Assembly: GCA_030247855.1 (NCBI GenBank)
Contig: JAPDRN010000121.1
Location: forward strand, 34,593 to 98,592
Source: Knufia peltigerae
Lineage: Eukaryota > Ascomycota > Eurotiomycetes > Chaetothyriales > Trichomeriaceae
Reading direction: 5' to 3'
Length of the DNA: 64,000 nt
A model generated the notes under the pieces. The model made no database searches. It saw only the letters and a program-made list of their open reading frames with translations, and was not told the origin of the DNA. Each line of letters starts with the position of its first letter. The stretch's first letter is position 1. Of the stretch, positions 1-11,150 are shown in pieces. The translations under genes were made by a program, and so were the position numbers.

Positions 1-347
1 TGCCAGGCTCAACAAGCCTCCCATTTACTGAGCTGCTTGACCCGGAAACAAAGACGTTACTGCCCAAGGAAGAGTTGATCAAAGTCTTTGAAGCTAAGAA
101 CATCGATTCTAAAAAGCCGATCATCACCAGCTGTGGCACCGGGGTGACAGCAGCCATCATTGAAGCTGCTCTCAAGGAGGCGGACTTTGGAACAGAGAAT
201 GATCGAAGACTATATGATGGTAGCTGGACGTGAGCAACCCCTTCCCCGACTCGTGGCTCGTTTAGAAGACTAATGTTGCATAGGGAGTGGGCCTTGCGAG
301 TATCGCCTACCAGTGGCCTGATCCAGTCCAGCAAGGTTTCACAATAA
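1..347 (+). CDS. 3' end of thiosulfate / 3-mercaptopyruvate sulfurtransferase (rhodanese)
   Basis: Partial gene; the 5' part lies left of the window. Translation enters in frame from base 3. Exons are <1-229 and 284-347, with an intron at 230-283 (GTGAGC...TAG). The residues read PGSTSLPFTELLDP, then the rhodanese active-site loop CGTGVTA, in which the Cys carries the persulfide. A C-terminal YDGSWTEWA motif is completed across the splice junction, which supports the intron. Family knowledge: these two-domain enzymes transfer sulfur from 3-mercaptopyruvate or thiosulfate to thiophilic acceptors, often in mitochondria, and the fungal homolog (Tum1) feeds sulfur to tRNA thiolation. The CG[ST]GVTA loop favours a mercaptopyruvate sulfurtransferase over a thiosulfate-specific enzyme, but only the second domain is visible. 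Confidence 0.85.
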
Positions 348-833
348 GCCGGTGGCAGCTGCTCGCATCTTTTCGAACAAGTATTGAGGCGCATGGTGCA
401 ATGAATTCGTTGCCGCGTATGAATTGACGGTGGCTTGGGACGTATGCCGTTAGCGACGGCGTAAAGGCGTTTTATTGATTTTCATTTTCATTTTCATTTT
501 CATTTCATAGGCTGATATGGTTTTCCAAATCCAATCCCCTCCGTCATCTGTGCTGTGCTACTTTTCCAGCAGCTTGTAACTCGTGTTCGAAAGTGTTCAT
601 TTGCCCACTCGTATAGATAGTTGTGGCAGAAATCCGATTGGCGGAGCGAACTCATTCCTCCGCACGGAATGGTCAAGCTGCAGATTCGAGCCCGAAAGAA
701 TTAATTATCCATGTTCATTCTTGACCCAAGCCTCGTGTGCAAAGCAATTCTGCTACCTGTGTCGGTCCGTGTATCCGAGGCTCTTGCAGCTTGTCAATTC
801 TATTTCTAGCGCTTCGGTCGATGTCTCGGTGAC
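348..833. other. Intergenic region with ATTTTC microsatellite
   Basis: This stretch lies between the sulfurtransferase stop and the IleRS start. It holds a (ATTTTC)n run at about 478-504 and otherwise looks like leader/promoter DNA. The open frame at 583-837 begins with GTG and has no recognisable protein features. Confidence 0.6.
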
Positions 834-3800
834 ATGACCCAAGTAGCTAAAGATGCGGCCAAGTTTCTGAAGAGCACTCTACGTCTGCCTTCTTCGACGT
901 TTCCACCTCGACCACATCCTACGGATGTCGCAAAATACCTCCCAAAATGTACCGATGAGCTCTATGCATGGCAGCGACGCGAGAGGCCTGCCTCGAACAC
1001 CTTTATCCTCCATGACGGACCTCCCTATGCGAACGGCGATCTGCACGTCGGACACGCGCTCAACAAGATTATCAAGGATATAATATGTCGATCTCGGCTT
1101 GCGGAGGGCAAAAGGATAGACTATGTTCCTGGATGGGATTGCCATGGGCTGCCTATCGAGCTCAAAGCGTTGGAACACCATGGCTGGGCTCGTGGACAAG
1201 GGGTCGACCCTGTGGCCATACGAAAAGCGGCGCGCAAGTTTGCCTATAAGACGGTCGACAAGCAGATGGCAGGATTCCGGTCTTGGGGTGTAATGGGTGA
1301 CTGGGAAAATCATTGGCTGACCATGCAGAAGGACTTTGAGTTGAGGCAGTTGTCCGTGTTCCAAGCCATGGCAGAGCATGGCTTGATTTATCGCAAGAAC
1401 AAACCTGTGTACTGGTCACCGTCTTCCGGGACGGCTCTCGCGGAAGCAGAGCTCGAATACCAGGAGGACCATGTGTCTAATGCGGCTCTGGTCAAGTTCC
1501 AGCTTAATGGCAGGATCACTTCTGTCGATGAGCCAGTTTATGCACTGATCTGGACCACCACGCCCTGGACTCTGCCTGCCAATCAGGCCATCGCGATCCA
1601 TTCAGGACTTCAGTACTCCCTAGTGCGGCTGGGTAGCCATGGACTGATCATCGTAGCGCGGTCGAGAATACAATACCTCGAAGAAACAACTGGGCATCAG
1701 GCAGAAATTGTAATGGAAAACATACCCACCGATCAAGTTTTACAGAGCACCTACTCTGGTATTGCACAGCTAGCGTCAGGTCCAGAAAGAAGACCCGTCA
1801 TACACGCGGACTTTGTCTCTGCTGATAGTGGTACCGGCCTTGTTCATTGCGCACCAGGCCACGGCATGGAAGATTACGAGGCTCTGCAACCTCTGATCAA
1901 GAGTGGCAGCGTGTCGGTGAAAGCACCGGTCGACAACCTCGGCCGCTTCGACGACACTGCATCTCCAAGTGACCCTAGTATGCTTGCTGGGAAGTATGTT
2001 TTCAAGGAAGGGAATCAAGCCGTGCTGAATTTGTTACAAATGGAGGATCTCCTGGTGCACCAGCACAGCTACAAGCACAAGTACCCGATCGACTGGAGGA
2101 CCAAGGAGCCTGTCATCATTCGTGCGACCGCACAATGGTTTGCTGAAATTTCAAAGATCCGAGCCGACACATTAAGCGCTCTCGATAGTGTGCAATTCTT
2201 CCCTGAATCGGGGAGAAGTCGACTCCGGAGTTTCGTCGAGAACAGAAGCGAGTGGTGCATATCTCGTCAGCGCGCTTGGGGTGTGCCTATTCCTGCAATC
2301 TACCACAAATCCACGGGCGAGGCGGTTCTGACACCTGAAAGCGTCACACATATCACCAATGTCATCAAAGAACGTGGTATCGATGCTTGGTGGTCGGACG
2401 CACCAGACGACCCAGCATGGATCAGTCCTGGACTTTCATCCGACACAACTGGCTTTGTCCGCGGCACAGATACGATGGACGTCTGGTTCGATAGTGGTAC
2501 CAGTTGGATGTATATGCTCAAAGATCAGGACAACTTTAAGCCTCGGTCAGGTCCCCTGGCAGACGTCTACATGGAAGGTACAGATCAGCATCGAGGCTGG
2601 TTCCAGTCAAGTTTGCTCACGAACATTGCCTATCAGAAGTCCACGCACCCGGACGCTTCTTCGTCTCACGCTCCATTTCGTATCCTCGTCACACATGGTT
2701 TCACACTCGATGCGCACGGCAAAAAGATGAGCAAGTCTCTCGGTAATGTCATTGCACCAGATCAAATCATTGCCGGCATTGAGCCAGCTGTCAAGCCTAC
2801 TGCGAAGAAACAGAAACGAGAAAACCACCCCCTGGGACCAGACGCGCTGCGGTTGTGGGTGGCCAGTAGTGAGTGGACGAAGGATGTGGTGATCAGCGAG
2901 AAGGTGGTTTCTGCGGTGCATAACGCTCTGGACAAATACCGGCTTACCTTCAAGATGTTGTTGGGCATGCTTGCAGACTTCGACCCGGCCATGGCAGTTC
3001 CGTACAATCAGATGTCGCGACTGGATCAGATCGCCATGCACCATTTATACTCTGCAGGCACAGCTGTTCGAAAGGCATACAGTGACTTGGAATTCCACAA
3101 GGCGGAAAGTAGTCTCTATCGCTGGGTTGCGATGGACTTGTCGAGTTTTTACTTTGAGGCGATCAAGGATACAATTTATTGTGACAAGCCTGCCAGCGAG
3201 AGAAGATTGAGTGCCCAGACAGCTCTACACCATATTTTCTGTCAGCTGCAGGAGATGTTAGGTCCAATCACTCCCTTGCTCGTCGAAGAGACTTGGGCAT
3301 ATGCACCAGAAGCATACAAGACAGGTATGGAACATCCGCTGAAAAGGGTATGGGGAAATCTACCTCAGAGGTGGCATGACACACGACTTCAGAAGACACT
3401 CCCAGCACTCATGGCTATTAAATCGAGCGTGAACGGTGCACAAGAAGGTGCGAGAACGAGCAAATTAATGGGACAGTCATTGGCGTCGGATGTGACTCTC
3501 TATCTCTCGAGTGCTGTGGACGTGTCGAGTATTCCGGAAGAGACATGGAAAGAAATTCTAGTTGTGTCGGGGTTTCAGATACTACATGGAGATGGTGAGC
3601 AACCTGGAAATACTGGGGATCTAAATATGCAGGATGGGGGTAAATGGGCCAGAGCAAATGAGATTGTGTCGACCACCGGAGAGAAGATCGGACTTGCTCT
3701 AGTCCAGAATCCTCAAAAGGACAAATGCTCAAGGTGTTGGAAATACGTGGTGGGATCTGAGGAGTCAGAGACTTCGACGCAATCATCTGAGACGAGCGCG

Positions 3801-3860
3801 TCAGGTGAACCTCCTCTTTGTGACCGATGTACAGATGCTGTTGCAGAGTTTCGCCAGTGA
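834..3860 (+). CDS. ISM1: Isoleucyl-tRNA synthetase, mitochondrial (class Ia)
   Basis: Single-exon gene of 1008 residues that charges tRNA-Ile for organelle translation. The class I HIGH signature appears as HVGH at about residues 71-74, inside HDGPPYANGDLHVGHALNK. The second signature KMSKS is at about 631-635. The CP1 editing domain contains WTTTPWTLPAN and the HCAPGHG-type loop. The C-terminus has a bacterial-type zinc finger, CSRCWKY...LCDRCTDAV, which points to the mitochondrial/bacterial lineage rather than the cytosolic enzyme, as do the length and lack of introns. The basic, acid-poor N-terminus before residue 30 could act as a targeting peptide. Start chosen at the ATG just upstream of the conserved FLKSTLRLP segment. 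Identification is firm; mitochondrial location is inferred from the domain type. Confidence 0.95.
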   Translation: MTQVAKDAAKFLKSTLRLPSSTFPPRPHPTDVAKYLPKCTDELYAWQRRERPASNTFILHDGPPYANGDLHVGHALNKIIKDIICRSRLAEGKRIDYVPGWDCHGLPIELKALEHHGWARGQGVDPVAIRKAARKFAYKTVDKQMAGFRSWGVMGDWENHWLTMQKDFELRQLSVFQAMAEHGLIYRKNKPVYWSPSSGTALAEAELEYQEDHVSNAALVKFQLNGRITSVDEPVYALIWTTTPWTLPANQAIAIHSGLQYSLVRLGSHGLIIVARSRIQYLEETTGHQAEIVMENIPTDQVLQSTYSGIAQLASGPERRPVIHADFVSADSGTGLVHCAPGHGMEDYEALQPLIKSGSVSVKAPVDNLGRFDDTASPSDPSMLAGKYVFKEGNQAVLNLLQMEDLLVHQHSYKHKYPIDWRTKEPVIIRATAQWFAEISKIRADTLSALDSVQFFPESGRSRLRSFVENRSEWCISRQRAWGVPIPAIYHKSTGEAVLTPESVTHITNVIKERGIDAWWSDAPDDPAWISPGLSSDTTGFVRGTDTMDVWFDSGTSWMYMLKDQDNFKPRSGPLADVYMEGTDQHRGWFQSSLLTNIAYQKSTHPDASSSHAPFRILVTHGFTLDAHGKKMSKSLGNVIAPDQIIAGIEPAVKPTAKKQKRENHPLGPDALRLWVASSEWTKDVVISEKVVSAVHNALDKYRLTFKMLLGMLADFDPAMAVPYNQMSRLDQIAMHHLYSAGTAVRKAYSDLEFHKAESSLYRWVAMDLSSFYFEAIKDTIYCDKPASERRLSAQTALHHIFCQLQEMLGPITPLLVEETWAYAPEAYKTGMEHPLKRVWGNLPQRWHDTRLQKTLPALMAIKSSVNGAQEGARTSKLMGQSLASDVTLYLSSAVDVSSIPEETWKEILVVSGFQILHGDGEQPGNTGDLNMQDGGKWARANEIVSTTGEKIGLALVQNPQKDKCSRCWKYVVGSEESETSTQSSETSASGEPPLCDRCTDAVAEFRQ

Positions 3861-5234
3861 AGCGACTGAACGGATCAAACGAAGATATCCCTGTACCAAC
3901 AACATATTACTCGCAGTTAGCTTGTTGCATCTTTACTCCAATGTGAAAGGAAACAGTGTCCCACTACCGAGTATTTCCGTGTGTCATGGTTCAGGGAAGA
4001 TTGGCGTGGAGTATGGCGCTTCTGGAATGGTTTGCACGACAATTTCTGCTGGTCATGGGGTTTTGACGTGCGGTGAGAAATACCTGGTGTATGGCCGCTT
4101 ATTCAAGGGATGAGGTTGGTGTGTGGGGGGGGGAACGTGGCTGTGGCTGACTAAATGATTGACATGTTCAATCAACCAACTTCTTTCTTGGTTTGGCTGG
4201 TGTATCGTTCGATGGGCGATCAAGTCTTGATGTGAAGATCTGAGGATTACTAGAGCCATCGAATGCTAATACTCGTAAGTCAGTAATGTCGTACCCGGTG
4301 GCGGTGTATCAACCATGGAATCTGATGCTGGACTGCTTGGTTTTTCCGACGTCATGAAAGCATGCATTGCGGATAGCTCGACGGTCTAGCCTCCCGCCTC
4401 CAACCAGGGGTGGTACGAGCGATCTGCTTTTGGGGGGGAGTAACATGCAGCTAACCGCGGCGTCGGCTTGCGGTCTGATACAAGTACTGCACACGGTACA
4501 TCTGTCAATGACTGTACGATTGAGCGATTCGATTCCTGTGACGTTGCCGAAGTCGCTGGAGGAGACAATTGTAGCAAGTAATTCACCATCAATTAAGGGT
4601 AATAAGGGGAGGTATTCCCTCCTTACGGAGTACATGCTCGGTACTTACAGGGCACGCTGAGGGCGCTGAGGGCGCTGTATGTAACGAGTACAACGAGGTG
4701 GACACTCCAGGCCTCTAGGCGTGGCTGGTGCAACAATCACAGCCTCTGAATGGTCACCTCTGACGCTCGCCCCCTGGTCGATATAGCGCTGCCCCGCATC
4801 ATGCACAACTTTGACCTCATCGCAGCTTTGGGGCCTTTGAAACACAATCACCAGTCAGAAGTCAATCGGCGGATTCGATGGGTGATCAGTGAACAAGACT
4901 GACGATGTAAAGTAATGCAGTGATGGTCTATGCCTGGCACGCTCACCAGCCAACAAGCTGTCAGCAATCAGACACTCCTCCTTCCTCTTCGTCATCGTTA
5001 CTCGCCATCGTCTCTTTCTTCTCCTCAAATAGACTGGGCTCCTTCCCAAAGCACTGACTCGTACCCAGTCACCTCATCCTCGTACCTCTTTGACTGCTGC
5101 CTTCTGACTTCTTTTCCCTCTCTCGTCTTTCTTCTCAACCACTCTCACGTCCCTCGACAGCATCTACTCTTCCTACTTGACACTGCACACCTCTTGAACT
5201 TGGTCTCTGCATCACCTCTCTACTCATCGTCAGC
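3861..5234. other. Intergenic region / opsin promoter and leader
   Basis: No supported gene. It contains a TACGGAGTA motif at 4624-4632, a G9 run near 4124 and, from about 4970 to 5230, a strongly C/T-rich tract just before the opsin ATG. That tract is typical of fungal promoters and leaders. Small open frames here have no family features. Confidence 0.6.
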
Positions 5235-6337
5235 ATGATTGTGCATCCAGACATGCTCAAGTCGGTGACTCCCACCTCCTCGGTGGCTCCAATTCCCACC
5301 ATCATCCCAAACCCTGTCATCACGGTCGAGGCTGGTGACATGGGCAGGAGAACTCTCTGGTATTTCTTCTCCCAATACTACAGACAAGTCTAGCCACTGA
5401 CAAGACGCTCTTCAGGGTTGTTGTCGTCCTTATGGGCCTCTCTTCTCTTGCCTTCTATGGCATGGCTTTCCGTGTGCCTGTGGTATGTCCAGTCCTGCCT
5501 TCACTGACCGAGGAACCACGTGCTGACAATCCCTAGCAAAAACGTCTCTTCCACATCCTCACTGCCTTCATTACCACCTTTGCATTCATCTCCTACTTTG
5601 CCATGGCTACTGGTGACGGCGTGAGCTACAATACCTACACTGAGACCATCCACCACAAGAAGGTTCCAAACACATACCAGGACTACAGGAGAGAGATCTA
5701 TTATGCACGCTACATTGACTGGGCTATCACCACCCCACTTCTCTTGCTCGACTTGTGTCTTCTTGCCGGTCTGAGTGGTGCCAACATCTTGGTTGCAGTT
5801 GTTGCCGATGTCATCATGATCTTGACAGGATTGTTTGCTTCTTTCGGCAGCAAGAGCAGCCAAACCTGGGGATGGTATGCTTGGGCTTGCATTGCCTACC
5901 TGGTGGTCGTCTACCAATTGGCTTTCAATGGCCGCACAGCCGTTGCCAACAAGGACAGCAAGACCAAGGCCTTCTACGCTTCTATTGCTGGTTTCACCCT
6001 TATCTTGTGGACCATCTATCCAATGTGAGTGCTTTCTGGTATGCTGACTGTACATTTACTGATAATTATGTAGAGTTTGGGGTCTGTCCGAGGGCGGCCA
6101 TGTCATCAACGTCAACCAGGAGATCATCGCCTATGCTGTGCTAGATATCCTCGCCAAACCAGTATGGGTCAATTTACAGTTCTCTTGAATTTTACTGACT
6201 TGTCTTAGGTCTTTGGTTTCTGGCTCTTGTTCACTCATGATAGCATGTCGAGCACCTCTCCATCTCTTGAAGGTTTCTGGTCTCAAGGCTTTGGCAGTCA
6301 GGGAACTCTCCGAGTGGGTGATGATGACGAAGCATAA
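5235..6337 (+). CDS. Microbial-type rhodopsin (proton-pump-like opsin)
   Basis: Five exons: 5235-5359, 5416-5482, 5537-6024, 6074-6161 and 6209-6337, giving 298 residues. All four introns have GT...AG ends and restore conserved opsin sequence. The protein is a seven-helix membrane retinal protein. The Schiff-base lysine is in LDILAKP (about K255). Helix C reads RYIDWAITTPLLLLDL, so the bacteriorhodopsin D85/T89/D96 triad is present as D125, T129 and D136. By family knowledge, a D-T-D triad marks a light-driven outward proton pump (Leptosphaeria rhodopsin/CarO type) rather than the non-pumping Neurospora NOP-1 type, which lacks the carboxylate donor. Pumping itself is inference. No carotenoid or retinal synthesis gene lies within the window, unlike the Fusarium carO cluster. 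The leader is C/T-rich. Confidence 0.93.
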
Positions 6338-7217
6338 ATGCATCTACTGATCTTGTTCAGGTTGGTGATGACGACTAAATTGTTCATACCACTCGTGGTT
6401 TCAATGACTGTGGACCAGAAGATCGATGGGGTTGAAATGTCAGCAAATGGAGAAGAGCGAGGGAGAGTGGAGATGACAGGTGTGAACTGTGTGGTAGTAA
6501 TGAGGAACAACTCATGACAGCGACGATATGCTCATGGTACAGGCACAATGGCTTTTTACTTCCATCATGATTAGGAGACTTGTGAGGAGAAGGTCCAGCA
6601 TTCTGGAGTCTGTGGGCTTTCTGAAGGCTCGCAAGGCTCAGCCAACTAATTGTACATTAGCATCCTTTCCTTAAGGCATATCCAGAATCGGCGTCAAGGT
6701 TGTTTGACCCAAATATTATGATTAGCGAACTGGAAGCATGCACCATGTTAACTGTGCAGACCAAACCTTTTCTATTTAATATTCTGCTGACTCTAGGTCG
6801 TACGTGGTACTGTTATATTCTGGGTTTACAATGTAAGTGTGGACGAAATCGCGAAGCATATCTGGAGCGACACAGTCTCAAGCATGGCTCAAGCAGTGTA
6901 ACCAGGTTTTTTACGAGTGTAAGGGTTATTAATGACTTTCCTTCCCTTTCAAGATTCTTGCAATGCTGGGAAATCATTGGTGGTTGCCTGGCTGAAATAC
7001 TCGTGACTTGTTTCTCACGTCACCTTTTTTGAGCCTCTGTTGATTTTTGTTCTCATGTACACAACACTTTCTTCCTAATTGTGTTTGATACCACGAAGAA
7101 AACAATTCTACCGATCCAGAATCTTGATTCACCTTGTTGCCTCGTCTCTTGAGAAAAGGTTCTCAACCTCAATAACCTCTCGGATTTCTTCCATTCTCTT
7201 TCCTGTTCCTCCTCATC
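6338..7217. other. Intergenic region
   Basis: No gene, RNA or repeat that I can support. It probably holds the 3' end of the opsin transcript and the promoter of the next gene. Confidence 0.5.
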
Positions 7218-8000
7218 ATGGCTTCCGCCTACGAACACCCGTGGTTCTGGTCCACCTTCATGGTCATGGCGATGCTTGTTCTTCATCTACCTGTCGTTGT
7301 GGCAGCTCGAGTTGACATTCGGTGAGTTTTCCTTTCTCTCGTTTACAGGATTGGCTTCTAGTTGGCACCACCACCACCACCATCACCAACAGTACTACTC
7401 GTAGTGTGACATACTGACAATGTCGAAATGGAACAGTGCGATTTCTACCGACACTCCTCCTGCTCCAATCGTTACCAAATCATCATCTGCCACTCGTACC
7501 GACGGTTGTACTTTTACTGCATTCACCGAACCGGTCATCGCCATAGGCCCTACCAAGACCGAATACACCTTGACCACTTACACTTCGGCCTTGTATGATT
7601 GTGATGGATGTGAAGATATTGATGTGGTTGTCTTGGGTCACATTTTTGTGGTACGTACACTCTTTTTTTCTTTAACTTACTGTTCAGTACACTATCTATC
7701 CTATTCCGTCACCACCTCACTACATCTATTTGAACGTGGTCGTGGCGTATATGTGTGTGTGTGTGTGTGTGACACTGTCACCATCCTCCTCCTCCTCCAT
7801 TTTTTTCTTGTATGTCAGTGTTTTCTGCTTGACTTACATCGCTGACCTTTTTTTTGGGCTATGTGTGTGAATAGAAAGCAAGTTTCACCACAACTGTGAC
7901 CGCAACAAACGCTACAACCATCACCAATGCTCGTTGCAGCCCGACTCCTCTACCTACTTCTTCTGCTTCTCTCGTGTCTATTTATGGACGTAATGATTGA
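7218..8000 (+). CDS. Small secreted Thr-rich protein, function unknown
   Basis: My splice model is 7218-7321, 7437-7650 and 7875-8000, giving 147 residues. The N-terminus has a hydrophobic stretch (WFWSTFMVMAMLVLHLPVVVAA) that looks like a signal peptide, followed by a mature region rich in Thr and Ser with Cys pairs (CTF, YDCDGCED, ARCSP). The segments GCTFTAFTEPV and TEYTLTTYTSA alternate Thr and aromatic residues, as in many fungal cell-wall or secreted proteins. I do not recognise the family. The second intron (7651-7874) is long for this genome and carries a (GT)n run. The gene model depends on two splice choices made by eye; the first acceptor (7436) was chosen because an earlier AG leads to a stop. 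It could be a small cell-wall protein or effector-like protein; no function is claimed. Confidence 0.6.
7751..7771. repeat. (GT)n microsatellite in intron
   Basis: About ten GT units lie within the second intron of the small secreted-protein gene. Confidence 0.85.
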
Positions 8001-8896
8001 ACCCGTCGCTTGTTTATCACACACGACCACCTTTTGTAGGATGGGAGACATTTTGCCAGATGGGACATACTCAAGTCTGATATGATTGAGTTTCCAAGAG
8101 AAAACATTCGAATGAACACAAGACACAGACTCAGAGATGGTGTACATCTTTTAAGCCTAAATGAAGGAATACAGGTAACATGTGATACTACTCGGTATCA
8201 GTATCAGTATGGGTTATCACTATCACAAATCACCGTGGCCCAACAACGACAGACTTTGCATCACTAGTCTGGTGTGGCGGCAAGGGTTGATACCAAGTCA
8301 TTCCTTTTTAACAGACATTAATCAATATGCTGGTGGGAAACATGGTGATGGAGATGGAGATGGAGACTCGAGAGTCGAGAGACAAGGTCTTTGCAAAAAA
8401 AAAAACAATGGAAGACACTGAGAGAAGTGCTGCAACAATCAAATGGGTCATGGTGGTATCTCATGTGTTTTGATCAAAAACTATTGAGTGATTACCAGAC
8501 AGTTGCTGTGTTTTTTAGAAAATGAAACGAGAAAAATACTATGGAATACCATACTATCATTGCATGTTTTCTGTTCATCGTACATGTGGTATCGATGATG
8601 CTCGTTCGCATACGGGTATGGTAGGCCAAAAGATTCAATGCTCACTTCCCGGTGGTTTTCCCATCAACTACTTGACTGCAGCAACTGACTTGGTAGGTAT
8701 TTCCCCCTTGAATTTATTCTCGACACTTTGACAAGAGTCCTCAACTTCTCCCTTTGATTTCTCTTTTCTCATTCGAACAAAAAGTTAACCTGGTTGATCC
8801 TGGACTGACTGGATACCACTGCCCTTTTGTTTTTGGTTCTTGCCCTTTTTCCCCTTTTGATCGTCCATCCCCATACGAAAGTATCTACCTAGGTAG
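8001..8896. other. Intergenic region with GATGGA repeats
   Basis: Convergent intergenic DNA between a plus-strand and a minus-strand gene. It holds a short GATGGA repeat at about 8346-8366 followed by an inverted CTCGAGAGTCGAG, and a perfect palindrome CTACCTAGGTAG at 8885-8896 that abuts the stop codon of the pseudokinase gene. No coding sequence is supported. Confidence 0.55.
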
Positions 8897-11150
8897 TCAA
8901 ACACGAATATCGTGAATCCTCCGAATGACATGTTGTATGAATCCCACCCCTAGCGCGACATCTTCTCCTTCTTCTTTTTCCTTTTCTCCGTTTCCACCTC
9001 CCACATGGTCTTCCTCAACCACACCGTCGGGATCAGCGTCGTCGTCGACATCGTCAACATCGCCACACGCCAGACACGACACCGTCAGGTCGGCATACTC
9101 TTGGCCCATGGTGGTGGGGAGACGAGTATCGGCCAAGATCGTCAGGACCGCCTTGACGTTGTTTGCTTTCTTGACCGCGTCCTTTTCCGTCCAGATTTTC
9201 CGTTCTTGTCCTTCGTGGTCGTCGTCGAATGGTGACATGACCGCGGCTCTGAGACGGTCCGAGACCTCGGGTCGAACGACACCTCTCGAGTCTTCGACGT
9301 AATCCACAAACGAAAACCAAAGCCCAATCTCCAAAAGGCACACCCCGAGACTGTAAATGTCGTGTCGCATGGTGTGTTTGAGGTACGGATGTGAACCTTG
9401 ACGATCGGGGTGACGGTCTTTGGAGGAAGAGAATGTCATTATTAGTATTGTCATTCTTAACAAGGCATTCGGATTTTGTTTCTCTCTCTGTGTCTGTGTC
9501 TGTCTCTCTGCCTTTTTCCGCGGGCCTGTGTGTACTCACATATATTACGTGCCATTATATCATCACCTCGAAGGTAAGATTGTCCTTCGGCCAAACGAAA
9601 CTCGGAGAATCCTACCAAAAAAGCATGACCCAGGTATGGTGATGTACCATTGTCGTTGTTGGAATCTTTGCGGTCGGAAAACAAGAGTAGAGTCTCTGGT
9701 CTCACATTCTTATGTACGAATCCCGAAGTGTGGACGAAACTCACCGCGTTGCAAAGCCGTTTTGCCAGGTCGATGCGTTCGTTCAGAGGGCACGGTGTCT
9801 GATTGATCAAGACGCGACGGAAACTTCTAGGCGTATCCAAACCTTCTGGGACCGAGAAGAGAATGGACATTTGAATATCATCGGTCCTATGAACTTTTGT
9901 CGTCGTCGTCGTCGTAGTAGTAGTAGTGACGAGACGATGGGAACTAATGACTCCGCGACATCGTAACAGCCCAAATACCATTGGGTCAATGCTTGATAGT
10001 ACCCGTGCCAATCTTCGAATGTTGCTCGTCGTCTGATTGATGTCGATGTACGGACCGTATCTGACGGTCTCGACGACGATCAAGTTTTGCTCGTCTTCCT
10101 CGTCTTCGTTTTCCTCCCAAGCTTCTTCTTCTCTAGCTTCGGCTTCGGCTCCTTCTGGGATCGGCATTTTCTTCTTCTCCTCGGTCACGGAAAAGGGAGA
10201 GTACAATAGGAGTCTTTTTTCAGAGGCCAAAATGTCCGGGTGGACGAATATGTCGACCTCTGGAACAGCGGTATTTGCCGGTAATACTTGAGCGGCAGCG
10301 GCGGCAAGTTGACCATTTGCCGGAGGATGCCCGTGAAAAACACCCACGCGAGCTTCTCGAAAAGCTCTCGCTCCCCTTACGACGCCCAGCCGATCTTCCT
10401 GCGGAGCGTCGAGGGTTTTTTTCAGTGTCACAATGGTAAAGTACCAAGAAGGATCGAATTCGGCCTGCCAATCCTTGATACTGTCGACGATGCCGTTCAT
10501 AGTCTTGAAACGAAGCGCATATTCGGCCTTTGCTTTGCTGGTCATTTTCTTTTGCTGGTTCATGTGCGAAAAGGGCAGGATAATGGCACCCATAATTCCT
10601 CCTCCTCCTTCTGTGGTTTGGTTTTGTGGTAGGAAATGCTGCACACTAATGTCCGCTTGGTAGAGCTTGCTTTCCAAGACGTGAAGAGTCCTGGATTGAA
10701 TCAACAAGAATGATTTTTCGAGTTCATTCGCTCGTTCTTTCAAGACCGAAACTTGGGCTTTGACTTTATACCACCGATTTTGAAGGCGGATGGTCAACTC
10801 GACCAGAGCCGTTTCGGCGTGGGCGTATGCTTTGCATCTTTCGATGAGCTTCTCGCCGTACCTGTTGTGTTGTACGCTCAAGTGTTAGTATAGCTCTGGT
10901 TGTGAAGGTACTTTCATTACGACGAATGGCTCTTGTTCCTCCCTCATACTCAAAGAGTGTAGATCCCCCTACTACTCAACGAGTGTAGAGGCGCCAACAA
11001 ACATGACTCAACGCCAGGGACAAGTAGGTTCTGTTTCCTATTCCGATAAGGAGGAAAATGTTAAGTGAATGAGAAGAAATGCGAAGATACAAACTTGATG
11101 ATCAGATCGACTAGTCCTGCAAGAGCCGCAGCCGTTGCAAGAGTTTCCAT
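8897..11150 (-). CDS. HeLo-like helical domain / pseudokinase protein
   Basis: Three exons on the minus strand: 11150-11095, 10861-9540 and 9417-8897, giving 632 residues. The first intron has a perfect TACTAAC branch site. The N-terminus (ATAAALAGLVDLIIKYGEKL..., about 1-110) is an amphipathic helical bundle resembling HeLo/prion-inhibition domains of fungal cell-death proteins. Next come a linker with a Glu/Asp-rich segment and a Thr run coded by a trinucleotide repeat. The C-terminal half (about 360-570) is kinase-like, but the catalytic loop HRD is HKN (VHKNVRPE) and DFG is replaced by GFS. The conserved RHPDRQG and HDIYSLGVCLLEIGLW segments remain, so it folds as a kinase but is probably inactive. 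In related fungal proteins this combination suggests signalling in non-self recognition or regulated cell death; that role is inference. Confidence 0.8.

Noticed and set aside
678..690. GATTCGAGCCC resembling a tRNA T-loop.
   Set aside because: Flanking sequence does not fold into arms of a tRNA.
583..837. Open frame overlapping the IleRS start codon (ATGA overlap), suggestive of an upstream regulatory ORF.
   Set aside because: It begins with GTG, has no protein-like composition and no conserved motif.
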